Source: Methylophaga thalassica (GTDB lineage: Bacteria; Pseudomonadota; Gammaproteobacteria; Nitrosococcales; Methylophagaceae). From it: 64,000 nucleotides of DNA. The position numbers were made by a program, and so were the translations under genes. The stretch is taken from positions 310,001 through 374,000 of the forward strand of contig NZ_BSND01000005.1 in the NCBI RefSeq assembly GCF_030159795.1, written 5' to 3'. Shown here piece by piece: positions 27,959 through 37,711 of the stretch. Within the stretch, counting starts at the first letter, position 1. Each line of letters starts with the position of its first letter. The notes under the pieces are model-generated. The model saw nothing but the letters and a program-made list of their open reading frames with translations, had not been told where the DNA came from and did not search any database.

Positions 27959-30798
27959 CCCGTATTTCGCATCCCTGCCGAAATTGCACTAATGGTTCGT
28001 AACAGCGGATCAAGCCATTTATCGCGTTCTTCTTCGGAAAGGGCATTTTCACGATAACGCTGCAATAACAGAATCTGGATATAGTTAATCGGGTCCAGAT
28101 ACGGCTCGCGTCTGCGCAGAGAGGAGCGCAGTGCCGGTGTTTCCGACATGAGTTTATCTTCATTCACCACCAGCAACACCTGTTTCACCGTACGATGATA
28201 TTCGGCTGAAATCACCTCAAACACCTGCTGCCCCTGAAACGCATCTTCACACAACGCCGCATAACGGCGAGCGATATTCATATCCGCCTTCGATAGAGAC
28301 ATTTGAGTATTACTCAACAGTGCACTAAAGAAACGCCACTCCTTCACCATTCTGCGTAATGTTTCAATTTTTTCAGGGTCATTCTGATGCCATTGTTCCA
28401 GCGCAGTGCCGATGCCATACCATGCCGGTAAAGTATGTCGTGACTGCGCCCAGGAGAAGACCCAACCGATAGCCCGTACTGAGGCTTTGGAACGATCGCC
28501 CTGTTTACGGTGCGACGGCCTGGAACCAATATTCATCATGCCGATTTCTGTGACCGGACACACCTCATAAAAGTAATCCAGAAAACCCGCTGTATTTTCT
28601 GTTAATTTACGGTAACTCTGCTCACCCACGGTGGTGAGTTGATGCATAACGTCCATAAAGGCAGGTTCATCATGGCCGGTCTCGGCCACCAGACTACGCG
28701 AAGCCTTCATTAATCCAGACACACCCATACCTAATTCATAGGCGGCTGTTTCGATATTGCCATACTTAAACGACAACACTTCGCCTTGCTCAGTGAACTT
28801 GATCTGTCCTTGCACCGTACCAACAGGCTGAGAGAGAATCGCATCATGAGTTGGGCCACCACCGCGACCAATGGTGCCACCACGGCCATGGAACATTCGG
28901 CATTTCACACCATGTTGTTCTGCCAGATGGCTTATGCGCTGCTGCGCCTGATATAAATTCCATACCGAAGCCAGAATACCGCCATCTTTACAGGAATCAG
29001 AATAGCCGAGCATGACTTCCTGTAAATTGCCCGAAGCCGTTAATAAACGACGATAATGTTCATTTTCCAGCAAGGCCGACATCACCGGTTCAATGTGTGA
29101 TAAATCTTCAATGGTTTCAAACAGCGGTGAAACCCGAAGCAGACAGAACGTCTCCCCATTCTCCTGATAACCACATAAGCCCGCAAAGCGGCCTAGCGTT
29201 AACACTTCGAGAATATGGCTCGCCTGATGTGTCATCGATATCACATAGCTGCCAAATGCATTCGCGCTGACTTCTTTTTGTAATCGATTCATCAGTTGAA
29301 ACACTGACAATATCTCTTTATTTTGCCCTTCTAATTTGGGTAATGGTGGTAATTCATGTCTTGCCAGCAGATCGGTGAGTAAAGACTGGCGTTGTGTTTC
29401 ATCCAACTGTTGATAATCTTCACATAAGCCCGTTTGACGAAGAACCTGTGCCACTGCCTCAGTGTGTAATGTCGATTCCTGACGTACATCCAGGTGATAT
29501 AAATAAAAGCCAAACGTTTCTACCAGTCGAATCAAATCGGTCAGTTCACTGCCGGCCAGATCGGCATCACCGTGTGAGACTAATGAATGATGAATGATGC
29601 GGAGATCCTGCAATAATTCCTCTTCATTCTGATAAGCCAGCCCCAATGAAGTGGGTTCAAGATCAGGACGAAAATATTGCTGCAATAGACGTAAATTATC
29701 TTCCAGCCGATGCCGCATCATATAAAGTTTTCGACGGTAAGGTTCATTCAGGAACCGATCTGGTTTGGCTCTGAAGGCACCGGCATAACGCTGCTCGGAT
29801 TCATCAATATTCGCCGCTAATTCGTCACTGATTTGGCACAAAGGCTGTGAATGCGTGAGTTGGTAACTCAGTTTAGTGACATCTTCCAGATAACGCCGGA
29901 TCACCGTACGTTTCTGTAACTGAATTGCCATATCAGTTGTTTCTGCGGTCACGAAAGGATTACCATCACGGTCACCACCAATCCATGAACCAAACTGAAT
30001 ATAACCCGGCACTTTAAATGTCGCACCCGCCGCGATTTCCTCTTTATAAACCCGGCGAATCGCATTTTCCATATTGCGATAACTTCTAGGCACCGCATCA
30101 AACAGGCTCACGTTGAAATAATAAAGACCATTCTTAATTTCATCACGCACGGTGGGTTTAACTGCACGCACTTCATCCGTTGACCACAGTAGTTGCACCT
30201 GTTTTTTTATCTCTGCCCGTGTGCGCTCTTCTTCAAAAGCCGTTAACGGATCATTGGTCAGCTTTTCATCAAGTAAGAAAATACGACGCAGGATTTCCAT
30301 CAAGGTACGACGTTTTGACTCGGTCGGATGCGCCGTAAATACAGGCATATACACCATGGTATCCATCATATGCTGTAATTGCTCGAGGGTGACGCCTTCC
30401 TGTTTAAACTGGGTCAGGGTATCTAGATAGGACCCGTGCCATAAATCACGACCGTTACGAAGCTGGATCAGTCGGTTATGGTAGTTAAACGCTTCTTCCG
30501 CCGTATTTAGCAGACTGAAATACAAATTAAACGCCCGAATCACTTCACGGAGTGTCGTCGCATCCAGGGTATTCAGAAAACTTAATAACTCTGTTCGTAA
30601 TAAAGCGTTATCGTCCTTGCGAAGATTGATAAAGCCCTTACGTAATCGCTCTACCGTCTCATAGACCTCACGGCCGGCACGCTCATCAATAACTTCACCA
30701 AGGATATGGCCAAGAAAGCGGACGTGTTGGCGCAGCTCTTTATCGTCAAGCATAGATAATTGCTCGACCGTACTTAGTACAGGTTCATAATCTGTCAT
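27955..30798 (-). CDS. ppc: Phosphoenolpyruvate carboxylase
   Basis: Carboxylates PEP to oxaloacetate, an anaplerotic reaction. 947 residues, a little longer than E. coli (883). Catalytic H157 lies in VFTAHPTES; GYSDSCKDGG and FHGRGGTIGRGGGP form the active site, and the C-terminus ends MRNTG as in the family. It lies four bases after glgA, so probably co-transcribed with it. Confidence 0.96.
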   Translation of the reverse strand: MTDYEPVLSTVEQLSMLDDKELRQHVRFLGHILGEVIDERAGREVYETVERLRKGFINLRKDDNALLRTELLSFLNTLDATTLREVIRAFNLYFSLLNTAEEAFNYHNRLIQLRNGRDLWHGSYLDTLTQFKQEGVTLEQLQHMMDTMVYMPVFTAHPTESKRRTLMEILRRIFLLDEKLTNDPLTAFEEERTRAEIKKQVQLLWSTDEVRAVKPTVRDEIKNGLYYFNVSLFDAVPRSYRNMENAIRRVYKEEIAAGATFKVPGYIQFGSWIGGDRDGNPFVTAETTDMAIQLQKRTVIRRYLEDVTKLSYQLTHSQPLCQISDELAANIDESEQRYAGAFRAKPDRFLNEPYRRKLYMMRHRLEDNLRLLQQYFRPDLEPTSLGLAYQNEEELLQDLRIIHHSLVSHGDADLAGSELTDLIRLVETFGFYLYHLDVRQESTLHTEAVAQVLRQTGLCEDYQQLDETQRQSLLTDLLARHELPPLPKLEGQNKEILSVFQLMNRLQKEVSANAFGSYVISMTHQASHILEVLTLGRFAGLCGYQENGETFCLLRVSPLFETIEDLSHIEPVMSALLENEHYRRLLTASGNLQEVMLGYSDSCKDGGILASVWNLYQAQQRISHLAEQHGVKCRMFHGRGGTIGRGGGPTHDAILSQPVGTVQGQIKFTEQGEVLSFKYGNIETAAYELGMGVSGLMKASRSLVAETGHDEPAFMDVMHQLTTVGEQSYRKLTENTAGFLDYFYEVCPVTEIGMMNIGSRPSHRKQGDRSKASVRAIGWVFSWAQSRHTLPAWYGIGTALEQWHQNDPEKIETLRRMVKEWRFFSALLSNTQMSLSKADMNIARRYAALCEDAFQGQQVFEVISAEYHRTVKQVLLVVNEDKLMSETPALRSSLRRREPYLDPINYIQILLLQRYRENALSEEERDKWLDPLLRTISAISAGMRNTG

Positions 30799-30802
30799 AG
30801 TT

Positions 30803-32266
30803 TCAACGTTCGTTTACATGGTGATAGAGATCGATATAGATATTGGCGCTGTTTTCCCAACTGAAATCCCCCTCCATTGCGGTGATCATCAGTTTTCGCC
30901 ATATCCGCGGATGCTGAAACAGTGCGATAGCGCGTTCCAGTGTTTCATATAAAGCTTCTGCTGAAGCCTCGTCAAAACAAAATCCATTAGCGGTGCCGGA
31001 TTTACGGTTGTCGTCGTTAGCATCAACGACGGTATCAGCCAGGCCGCCGGTATTACGCACAATTGGCAGGGTACCATAACGCAGACTATACATCTGATTC
31101 AGGCCACAAGGCTCGAAACGGGACGGCATTAGAAAAACATCAACGCCAGCCTCAATCTGATGCGAAAGCTTTTCGTCATAGCCAATTGTTAATGCCACTT
31201 TATCAGGAAAACGGGCACGAAGTACACGTAATGCTTGCTCAAAATCTGATTCACCACTGCCCAGACAAATCAGCTGAACATCCTGTCCTTGTTCCAGTAA
31301 GCGTGTCACGGCTTCTATCGACAGATCAATGCCCTTTTGTGACACCAAACGGCTTATCAAGCCAATGAATAATGTCTGTTCAGATTGAGGTAAATAAAAC
31401 TTTTGCTGCAATGCCTGCTTATTTTTCTTTTTACGGTTCGGTGTTTTTACTGAATAGTGATAATTCAAATAGGGATCAATGGCCGGATTCCACTCTTCAT
31501 AATCAATCCCGTTTAAGATACCGCTTAAACGCCCCTGCTCAGCCCGATAAGATAATAAACCTTCTAAACCGTAACCAAATTCAGCATGACAAATCTCTTT
31601 GGCATAAGTTGGACTCACCGTTGTAATCTGATCACTAAAAATCAGGCCTGCTTTCATAAATGACATCAGCCCATAAAACTCTAGCCCCTCAATAGACCAG
31701 AGCGTTTCAGGTAAGTCGAGCGCATCAAACACCGGGCGTTCAAATAATCCCTGATAGGCCATATTATGGATAGTGAAAATGGTGTCAGGTTTATTTTCTC
31801 TCGGCGATAACAGAGCCGGCGCCAAACCCGTTTGCCAATCATTACAATGCAAAATATCCGGTTTCCAGTCCAGACCAGCTTCATCCATGGCCAAGGCTAC
31901 AATGGCGCGACAAAACAGACTAAAGCGAGCCGCATTATCCTCCCAGTCGTAACCATCAGGGTGGCTGTAAGGGCCACCATTTCTGTCAAAGTGATATGGT
32001 GAATTTAATAACCATACGATAACTTCGGTACCTGGTAATCGCGCTTCGATTATCTCTACAGGCATGTGATAACCATCCAGTTTCAATGTCGCGACTATTT
32101 GAATCTTTTCAATTTTTTGCAGGCATTGGCGATAGGCAGGCATAAAAATTCTGACATCTTGTCCATGTTGCGCCAGAGCAGTCGGTAAGCTGGCAGAAAC
32201 ATCAGCCAAGCCGCCGGTTTTCATTAAAGGATGAACTTCACTACTGGCAAAAAGAATTTTTCGCAC
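30803..32266 (-). CDS. glgA: Glycogen synthase (ADP-glucose)
   Basis: GT5 glycosyltransferase extending alpha-1,4-glucan from ADP-glucose. 487 residues from the GTG at 32266 (GGGAG six bases upstream); a TTG further upstream at 32290 is less likely. ADP-glucose-binding KTGGLADV is at 16-23; the C-terminal motif MPSRFEPCGLNQMYSLRYG and GGLADTV are conserved. No other glg gene is nearby; its partner here is ppc. Confidence 0.95.
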   Translation of the reverse strand: MRKILFASSEVHPLMKTGGLADVSASLPTALAQHGQDVRIFMPAYRQCLQKIEKIQIVATLKLDGYHMPVEIIEARLPGTEVIVWLLNSPYHFDRNGGPYSHPDGYDWEDNAARFSLFCRAIVALAMDEAGLDWKPDILHCNDWQTGLAPALLSPRENKPDTIFTIHNMAYQGLFERPVFDALDLPETLWSIEGLEFYGLMSFMKAGLIFSDQITTVSPTYAKEICHAEFGYGLEGLLSYRAEQGRLSGILNGIDYEEWNPAIDPYLNYHYSVKTPNRKKKNKQALQQKFYLPQSEQTLFIGLISRLVSQKGIDLSIEAVTRLLEQGQDVQLICLGSGESDFEQALRVLRARFPDKVALTIGYDEKLSHQIEAGVDVFLMPSRFEPCGLNQMYSLRYGTLPIVRNTGGLADTVVDANDDNRKSGTANGFCFDEASAEALYETLERAIALFQHPRIWRKLMITAMEGDFSWENSANIYIDLYHHVNER

Positions 32267-32280
32267 GCTTATCTCCCAAA

Positions 32281-32292
32281 AATTGTACAATT
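32281..32292. promoter_or_regulatory. Perfect 12-base palindrome between glgA and zwf
   Basis: AATTGTACAATT is fully self-complementary and lies in the 79-base gap between two divergent sugar-metabolism genes, 15 bases upstream of the glgA GTG. This is where a shared operator would be expected. The regulator is unknown, and its identity with a known operator was not established. Confidence 0.4.
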
Positions 32293-32345
32293 CTCCAAAT
32301 TATATACGGTCAACGGCTGAGTAATAGCCTGCAACGGGAGAAATC

Positions 32346-33815
32346 ATGCAATCTTGTACCATTGTTATTTTTGGCGCCACAGGCGACTTATCTAAGAAAA
32401 AGTTATTGCCTGCTTTATACCATCTTGATGCGGAAAAGCGTTTAACGGCAGATACACGCATTATCTGTATGGGTCGTCGCGAATCCAGTCAAGAAGATTG
32501 GAAAGCACAGGTCACAGAATTTGTCAGCCCCAAAGCACGTGGCGGCGTGAATAGTGATCTTCTCAACACATTCCTGGACCGTATTCATTATTTCCAATGC
32601 GACATTAATGATGCATTCAGCTATCACGAATTGAATACATTAATTACTTCAGAAGAAAATAATTTCTCACAGAACATTGTTTTCTATCTCTCTATCGCCC
32701 CTGCTTTATTCGGTGTTGTGGGAGATCAGTTAGCCGCCGTTGGCCTGAATAAAGAAGATAATGGCTGGCGTCACCTAGTGGTGGAAAAACCCTTTGGTTA
32801 CGACCAGAAGAGCGCTGAAGAATTAGAAGGTATTTTGCGCAAAAACTTCACAGAACAACAAACCTATCGTATTGATCATTATCTAGGTAAAGGCACTGTA
32901 CAGAATATTTTTGTATTCCGCTTTGCTAACTTGTTGCTGGAGCCATTATGGAACCGTAACTATATTGATCACGTCCAGATTACTCATGCTGAACAACAAG
33001 GCGTTGGTGGCCGCGCCGGTTACTACGATACCTCTGGCGCGCTGCGCGATATGATCCAAAGTCACTTGATGCAAGTCATGGCACTCGTGGCAATGGAACC
33101 GCCAGCAGACTTAGGTGATGAATCATTACGCGATGAAAAAGTAAAAGTCCTAAAAGCAATTCGTCCTATTACTGAAGATATCGTCGATGACCATGCCTTC
33201 CGCGCACAATATGCGGCAGGTGAAGTCAATGGTAAAAAAGAACCTGGTTATCTGGAAGATGATGAAGTACCTAATGACAGCGTGACAGAAACTTACGCCG
33301 CTATGAAGCTTTATATCGATAACTGGCGTTGGCGCGGTGTACCGTTCTATTTAAGAACGGGTAAATGCATGCCTGAATCTAAAGCGATGATTGCTATCCG
33401 CTTTAAGAAACCACCTCAAGAATTATTTAAAGATACGGTGATTGGTGACAGTCATGCCAACTGGATCGTCATGGGGCTGCAACCAGACAATACCTTACGT
33501 ATTGAACTGCAAGCCAAACAACCTGGTTTAGAATTAAGCAACCACACAGTGGCACTTGAAACAGTTGAAACCGAAGACACAAAACACCGCTTAGATGCCT
33601 ATGAGGCATTAATTCTGGATGCTATTTTAGGTGACCGCTCACTGTTCCTTCGCTCTGATGAAGTCAACCTGGCATGGAAAGTCGTTGATCCTGTCATCGA
33701 GAAATGGGCAAAAGATAAAAGCTTTGTTCACACCTACCCTGCGGGTACATGGGGACCTGAAGAAGTAAGCCGTATTCAGGACAATTCATGTCACGCATGG
33801 CGCAACAACATTTAA
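32346..33815 (+). CDS. zwf: Glucose-6-phosphate 1-dehydrogenase
   Basis: Oxidises glucose 6-phosphate to 6-phosphogluconolactone with NAD(P)+. 489 residues. [10 protein letters not shown] (10-19) is the dinucleotide loop, EKPFG is at 147-151, and the substrate motif RIDHYLGK is at 175-182. GGGAG precedes the ATG by six bases. The next pathway enzyme, pgl, is about 27 kb away in this window with glk, so the genes are split. Confidence 0.97.
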   Translation: MQSCTIVIFGATGDLSKKKLLPALYHLDAEKRLTADTRIICMGRRESSQEDWKAQVTEFVSPKARGGVNSDLLNTFLDRIHYFQCDINDAFSYHELNTLITSEENNFSQNIVFYLSIAPALFGVVGDQLAAVGLNKEDNGWRHLVVEKPFGYDQKSAEELEGILRKNFTEQQTYRIDHYLGKGTVQNIFVFRFANLLLEPLWNRNYIDHVQITHAEQQGVGGRAGYYDTSGALRDMIQSHLMQVMALVAMEPPADLGDESLRDEKVKVLKAIRPITEDIVDDHAFRAQYAAGEVNGKKEPGYLEDDEVPNDSVTETYAAMKLYIDNWRWRGVPFYLRTGKCMPESKAMIAIRFKKPPQELFKDTVIGDSHANWIVMGLQPDNTLRIELQAKQPGLELSNHTVALETVETEDTKHRLDAYEALILDAILGDRSLFLRSDEVNLAWKVVDPVIEKWAKDKSFVHTYPAGTWGPEEVSRIQDNSCHAWRNNI

Positions 33816-33828
33816 TCTGTTCTACAAC

Positions 33829-33857
33829 AAAAAAGCCGGCTTCAAGCCGGCTTTTTT
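33829..33857. terminator. Bidirectional terminator between zwf and psd
   Basis: AAAAAGCCGGC pairs with GCCGGCTTTTT around a TTCAA loop, with an A-run on one side and a T-run on the other, so it can serve both convergent genes. Confidence 0.9.
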
Positions 33858-33876
33858 ATTTCATCTATATACAAAC

Positions 33877-34767
33877 TTAATTCATCGCCTGCCCGAGTTG
33901 AATTTTTTTCTCTGGCTGCCATTCTTGATTAAAGGGTTTCATACCAGCAGGTAATAACATCACTACCGTCGAGCCCATATTAAACCGGCCCATTTCCTGG
34001 CCTTTTTCAAATGATAGCGCTTCATCTCCTACATAAGTCCAGTTTTCGATTGTTTTACCATAAGGTGGAGTTATCTGGCCGGCCCATACCGTTTCCATAC
34101 TGCCAACAAAAATAGCTCCCACCAATACCAAAACAACATCACCAAATTCCGTGTCAAATACACAAATAACACGTTCATTACGAGCAAATAATCGGGGTAC
34201 GGCTCTCGCGGTTCGAGGATTAACTGAAAATAATTTTCCAGGCACATAACGCATTGCCTTTAACTTTCCTGCTACCGGCATGTGGATACGATGATAATCG
34301 CGAGGTGATAAATAAATGGTGGCAAATTGCCCATTATCGTAGCGCTGCGCCAACGCCTTATCGCCCCCCAATAATTCTTCAACACTGTAACTTCGCCCCT
34401 TAGCCTGAACAATGGTTTGCTCAATGATAGGTCCTATTTGACTCACGGCCCCATCGACGGGTGAAACAACCACATCCTTTCCTGCAGCAAGGGGACGAAT
34501 GCCCTGACGAAGTTCACGCGTAAAGAAAGCATTGAAGCTTGGATAAAAATTACGATCAGACACCGCAGCTTCACTCAAGTTGACGTCAAACTTCCAAGTA
34601 ATAAAACGGATAAATGCATTCTTAAACCATGTCATCTGACTATGTGTCAGCGCATGCATGATGACAGATAAGGTATGCTGCGGAATCACATACTGCGGCA
34701 ACGTCAAAATCACATCAGATAGTTTGCTGAACCAAGAAGGTTGTTGGTGTTTTTGCGTTTTACTCAT
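33877..34767 (-). CDS. psd: Phosphatidylserine decarboxylase proenzyme
   Basis: Membrane-associated pyruvoyl enzyme making phosphatidylethanolamine. 296 residues from the ATG at 34767, with GAGG five bases upstream. Self-cleavage occurs before S266 in the motif MGST (the family usually has LGST); D105 (SPVDGAV) and H162 (YHRIHMP) are the other residues of the self-processing triad. Divergent from the flagellar run. Confidence 0.95.
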   Translation of the reverse strand: MSKTQKHQQPSWFSKLSDVILTLPQYVIPQHTLSVIMHALTHSQMTWFKNAFIRFITWKFDVNLSEAAVSDRNFYPSFNAFFTRELRQGIRPLAAGKDVVVSPVDGAVSQIGPIIEQTIVQAKGRSYSVEELLGGDKALAQRYDNGQFATIYLSPRDYHRIHMPVAGKLKAMRYVPGKLFSVNPRTARAVPRLFARNERVICVFDTEFGDVVLVLVGAIFVGSMETVWAGQITPPYGKTIENWTYVGDEALSFEKGQEMGRFNMGSTVVMLLPAGMKPFNQEWQPEKKIQLGQAMN

Positions 34768-34850
34768 GCCTGCCTCTTTAACCAATTGCCCAAGCTTGTC
34801 ATAATTCTGTGTAAACCTTTATCGAAATAAATCATGGAGTATAACAAGCA

Positions 34851-35261
34851 ATGAAGAAGTCGCTGTCGCTAATCACCATCTTATTAATGTCTCTGTTAGT
34901 GACGCCGATTCATGCTGCTGATGAAAGCGAGAAAACACCACCTGTTTATTACAAAATCGAAGAACCCTTCACTATCAACTTTGTTAATCAGAGTCAGAAA
35001 CGAGCACGCTACCTGCAAATCAAAGTTGCTTTAATGGCTTCAAGCCAGGAAGCTATGGATAGTGCTGTACTCAATCTGCCCATGATTCAGGATGAGTTAA
35101 GAACATTGTTTTCACAACAAACATACGAGTCGGTGACGACGATACAAGGCAGAGAAAAATTAGATGCTCTTGCAACTGAACGCGTACAAAAAGTACTACA
35201 AGAAGAAACAGGCAACAGTGATATCAAAAAAGTCTATTTTACGAGTTTCATTCTCCAATAA
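34851..35261 (+). CDS. FliL-like protein with a signal peptide
   Basis: 136 residues with a cleavable-looking signal peptide (cleavage after IHA near residue 22) instead of the membrane anchor of FliL. The rest aligns along its length with the next gene's periplasmic domain: PPVYYKIEEPF, VLNLPMIQDEL and the C-terminal VYFTSFILQ. It is thus a soluble periplasmic FliL paralogue, perhaps modifying the FliL ring around the stator. First gene of the flagellar run; GGAG about 12 bases upstream. Confidence 0.85.
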   Translation: MKKSLSLITILLMSLLVTPIHAADESEKTPPVYYKIEEPFTINFVNQSQKRARYLQIKVALMASSQEAMDSAVLNLPMIQDELRTLFSQQTYESVTTIQGREKLDALATERVQKVLQEETGNSDIKKVYFTSFILQ

Positions 35262-35311
35262 GCGGCACACTCTTTGCTTAAGATAAACTAACAAAACGGA
35301 ATAACAATACC

Positions 35312-35809
35312 ATGGCTGAAGAACGCGAAGACATTGAAATTACTGAAGGCAAAGGTGGTAAGAAAAAACTGCTGATTATCATCATTGCTGCATTAGTACT
35401 GATCGGAGGCGGTGTAGCGGCATTTTTGCTAATGAGTGGCGGTGACGAACAGGCTGAAGAAGAGAAAGTTGAAGTCAAACAACCCCCTATTTATTACGCC
35501 ATTGAAGAACCTTTCATTGTGAATTTCTCTGAGCAAAGCAAAGGCGAAGTGAAATACATGCAGATCAAACTTAAGGTTAAAGCCCGCTCTCAGGATGTGA
35601 TTGATGCGGTCACGCTTAACCTGCCAGCGATTCAACATGAGCTAAATATGCTGTTCTTTAGTCAAAATTATGACGAACTTCAGACTGTCGAAGGTACCAA
35701 AGCCTTGCAACAAGCTTGTTTAAATACCATAAATGAAATTTTGAAAAATGAATCTTCCGTTGATGGACAACTGGAAGCCGTCTACTTTACCAGCTTCATA
35801 ATGCAATAA
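35312..35809 (+). CDS. fliL: Flagellar basal body-associated protein FliL
   Basis: 165 residues: short Glu-rich cytoplasmic head, Lys patch, one membrane helix (about 21-41), an acidic linker and a periplasmic stomatin-like domain ending VYFTSFIMQ. FliL surrounds and supports the MotAB-type stators. It lies two bases ahead of fliM. Confidence 0.93.
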   Translation: MAEEREDIEITEGKGGKKKLLIIIIAALVLIGGGVAAFLLMSGGDEQAEEEKVEVKQPPIYYAIEEPFIVNFSEQSKGEVKYMQIKLKVKARSQDVIDAVTLNLPAIQHELNMLFFSQNYDELQTVEGTKALQQACLNTINEILKNESSVDGQLEAVYFTSFIMQ

Positions 35810-35811
35810 TC

Positions 35812-36834
35812 ATGGCTGTTCATGACATCCTTTCACAAGATGAAGTAGATGCGCTGCTTAATGGCTTGGGTGATGGCGATCTTGAAACTGATTCATCAGA
35901 CAATAATGCCAATGTAGGCACCCGACCATACGACTTCGGCAATGAAGAACGTATCATCCGTGGCCGGATGCCAACCCTGGAAATGATTAATGAGCGTTTT
36001 GGTCGTTATTTAAGGATCAGCCTTTTTAATATGCTGCGCCGCTCTGCTGAAATCTCAGTGGGCGGTGTGCAGGTGATGAAATTCTCTGAGTACATACACA
36101 CTTTATTTGTACCGACCAGTCTGAACTTGATTCATCTACATCCGCTCAGAGGCACGGGCTTGGTGGTGTTTGAGCCCAAATTAGTCTTTACATTTTTAGA
36201 TAATTTTTTTGGTGGAGATGGTCGTTTTCAAGCACGTATTGAAGGAAGAGAGTTCACCTCAACCGAGCTACGCGTCATCAATATGGTTCTCAACCTCTGT
36301 TTCAAAGACCTGACTGAAGCCTGGTCGCCAGTGATGCCGGTTGAATTCGAGTTTGTTAACCACGAAGTCAATCCACAATTTGCCAATATTGTGAATCCAA
36401 GTGAAGTCGTGGTTATCTCTACCTTCCATGTCGATTTAGACGGTGGCAGTGGCGATATCCACATTACTTTCCCCTACTCTATGCTTGAACCTATTCGTGA
36501 GTTGCTGGACACCGGCTTACAAAGTGACCGCAGCATGGATGATGGACGCTGGGAAAAATCCATGCGTGAAGAAATTATGCTGGCTGATGTAGAGCTCTGG
36601 GCAAACTTAGCTCAAGCCACATTATCACTTGGACAAATAATGAAATTAAAACCAGGGGATATCATCCCGATTGATATGCCCAAGCAAGTCACGACCATGG
36701 TAGAAGACATTCCCATGTTTCGTGCCACATTTGGTGAACATCATGAAAAAACGGCATTAAAAATCATGGAAATTATTGAACATCCTCACGATACAAGTTC
36801 AACGATCCACCTGAAAAAAGGTAAAAAATTATGA
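35812..36834 (+). CDS. fliM: Flagellar motor switch protein FliM
   Basis: C-ring protein that receives phospho-CheY. 340 residues: N-terminal CheY-binding peptide ILSQDEVDALLNGL (about 6-19), then the CheC-like middle domain with the GGVQVMKFSEY region, then the C-terminal SpoA (FliN-like) domain. Overlaps fliN by four bases. Confidence 0.97.
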   Translation: MAVHDILSQDEVDALLNGLGDGDLETDSSDNNANVGTRPYDFGNEERIIRGRMPTLEMINERFGRYLRISLFNMLRRSAEISVGGVQVMKFSEYIHTLFVPTSLNLIHLHPLRGTGLVVFEPKLVFTFLDNFFGGDGRFQARIEGREFTSTELRVINMVLNLCFKDLTEAWSPVMPVEFEFVNHEVNPQFANIVNPSEVVVISTFHVDLDGGSGDIHITFPYSMLEPIRELLDTGLQSDRSMDDGRWEKSMREEIMLADVELWANLAQATLSLGQIMKLKPGDIIPIDMPKQVTTMVEDIPMFRATFGEHHEKTALKIMEIIEHPHDTSSTIHLKKGKKL

Positions 36835-37289
36835 GTGAAGACACCCAGACACAAGATCAGGAATTGGCTGACGAATGGGCGGCTGCACTGGAACAACAAG
36901 GTGATGCCGATGGTGCTGAAGAGGATCCATGGGCAGCCGCTTTAGAAGAGCAAGCTGAATCAGAAGCCAGTCAAAAAGCGAATCCTGCTCCAGTAGCCAA
37001 GCTTGATGATGAAGGAAGACCAAAATCAGATGTCGATCTGGATATGGTGATGGATATTCCTGTCACTATCTCAATGGAAATTGGTCGTACCAAAATCAGT
37101 ATTCGTAACCTTTTACAACTCAGTCAGGGCTCAGTGGTTGAGCTAGATAGACTGGCGGGTGAACCGATGGATGTGCTTGTCAACGATACTCTAATTGCCC
37201 ATGGTGAAGTTGTTGTGGTTAACGATAAGTTTGGTATTCGTCTGACGGATATTATCAGCACATCAGAACGTATCAAGAAATTGCGCTGA
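36831..37289 (+). CDS. fliN: Flagellar motor switch protein FliN
   Basis: C-ring base protein, 152 residues. The C-terminal SpoA domain (about 70-152) carries DIPVTISMEIGRTKISI and GEVVVVNDKFGIR. The acidic N-terminal extension holds two copies of a short motif, DEWAAALEQ (14-22) and DPWAAALEE (32-40); E. coli FliN, as I recall, has a single related segment (LWAEAL). Overlaps fliO by one base. Confidence 0.96.
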   Translation: MSEDTQTQDQELADEWAAALEQQGDADGAEEDPWAAALEEQAESEASQKANPAPVAKLDDEGRPKSDVDLDMVMDIPVTISMEIGRTKISIRNLLQLSQGSVVELDRLAGEPMDVLVNDTLIAHGEVVVVNDKFGIRLTDIISTSERIKKLR

Positions 37290-37711
37290 TGAAAAAACTC
37301 TGGCCTCTCATAATCGGCTTGGGCTTTTCAGTATCAAGCTATGCTGCTACTGAGTCCGCGACGCATAGCCTAAACCAGTCACCACTGTCCGCCCTTAATT
37401 TATTGCAAACCTTATTTGGTTTGTTACTGGTTCTGGCCTGTATTGTCGCCGTAGCTTGGCTACTGAAACGGACAAATCGCTTTCACGCCGCCGCCAACGG
37501 TAAATTAAAGGTCATTGCAGGCATTCCGTTGGGTACCAGAGAGCGTGTCATTTTGGTACAAATCGGTGAAGAACAATTATTACTTGGGGTAACGGCTCAA
37601 CAGATTAATACCTTACACAAACTGGAAACACCGTTAACAGAGATCGAATCGTCATCTCCCAATGAATTCGCCAATAAACTTCGCCAGTTAATGCAACGAG
37701 GTGATACATGA
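37289..37711 (+). CDS. fliO: Flagellar biosynthesis protein FliO
   Basis: 140 residues with a signal-like N-terminus, a membrane helix (about 39-61) and a cytoplasmic domain with [29 protein letters not shown], characteristic of FliO. FliO helps assemble the FliP ring of the export gate. Overlaps both neighbours. Confidence 0.92.
   Translation: MKKLWPLIIGLGFSVSSYAATESATHSLNQSPLSALNLLQTLFGLLLVLACIVAVAWLLKRTNRFHAAANGKLKVIAGIPLGTRERVILVQIGEEQLLLGVTAQQINTLHKLETPLTEIESSSPNEFANKLRQLMQRGDT

Noticed and set aside
34768-34850. Possible sigma54 or sigma28 promoter before the flagellar run
   Set aside because: No TGGCAC-N5-TTGC or sigma28 consensus could be placed with acceptable spacing.
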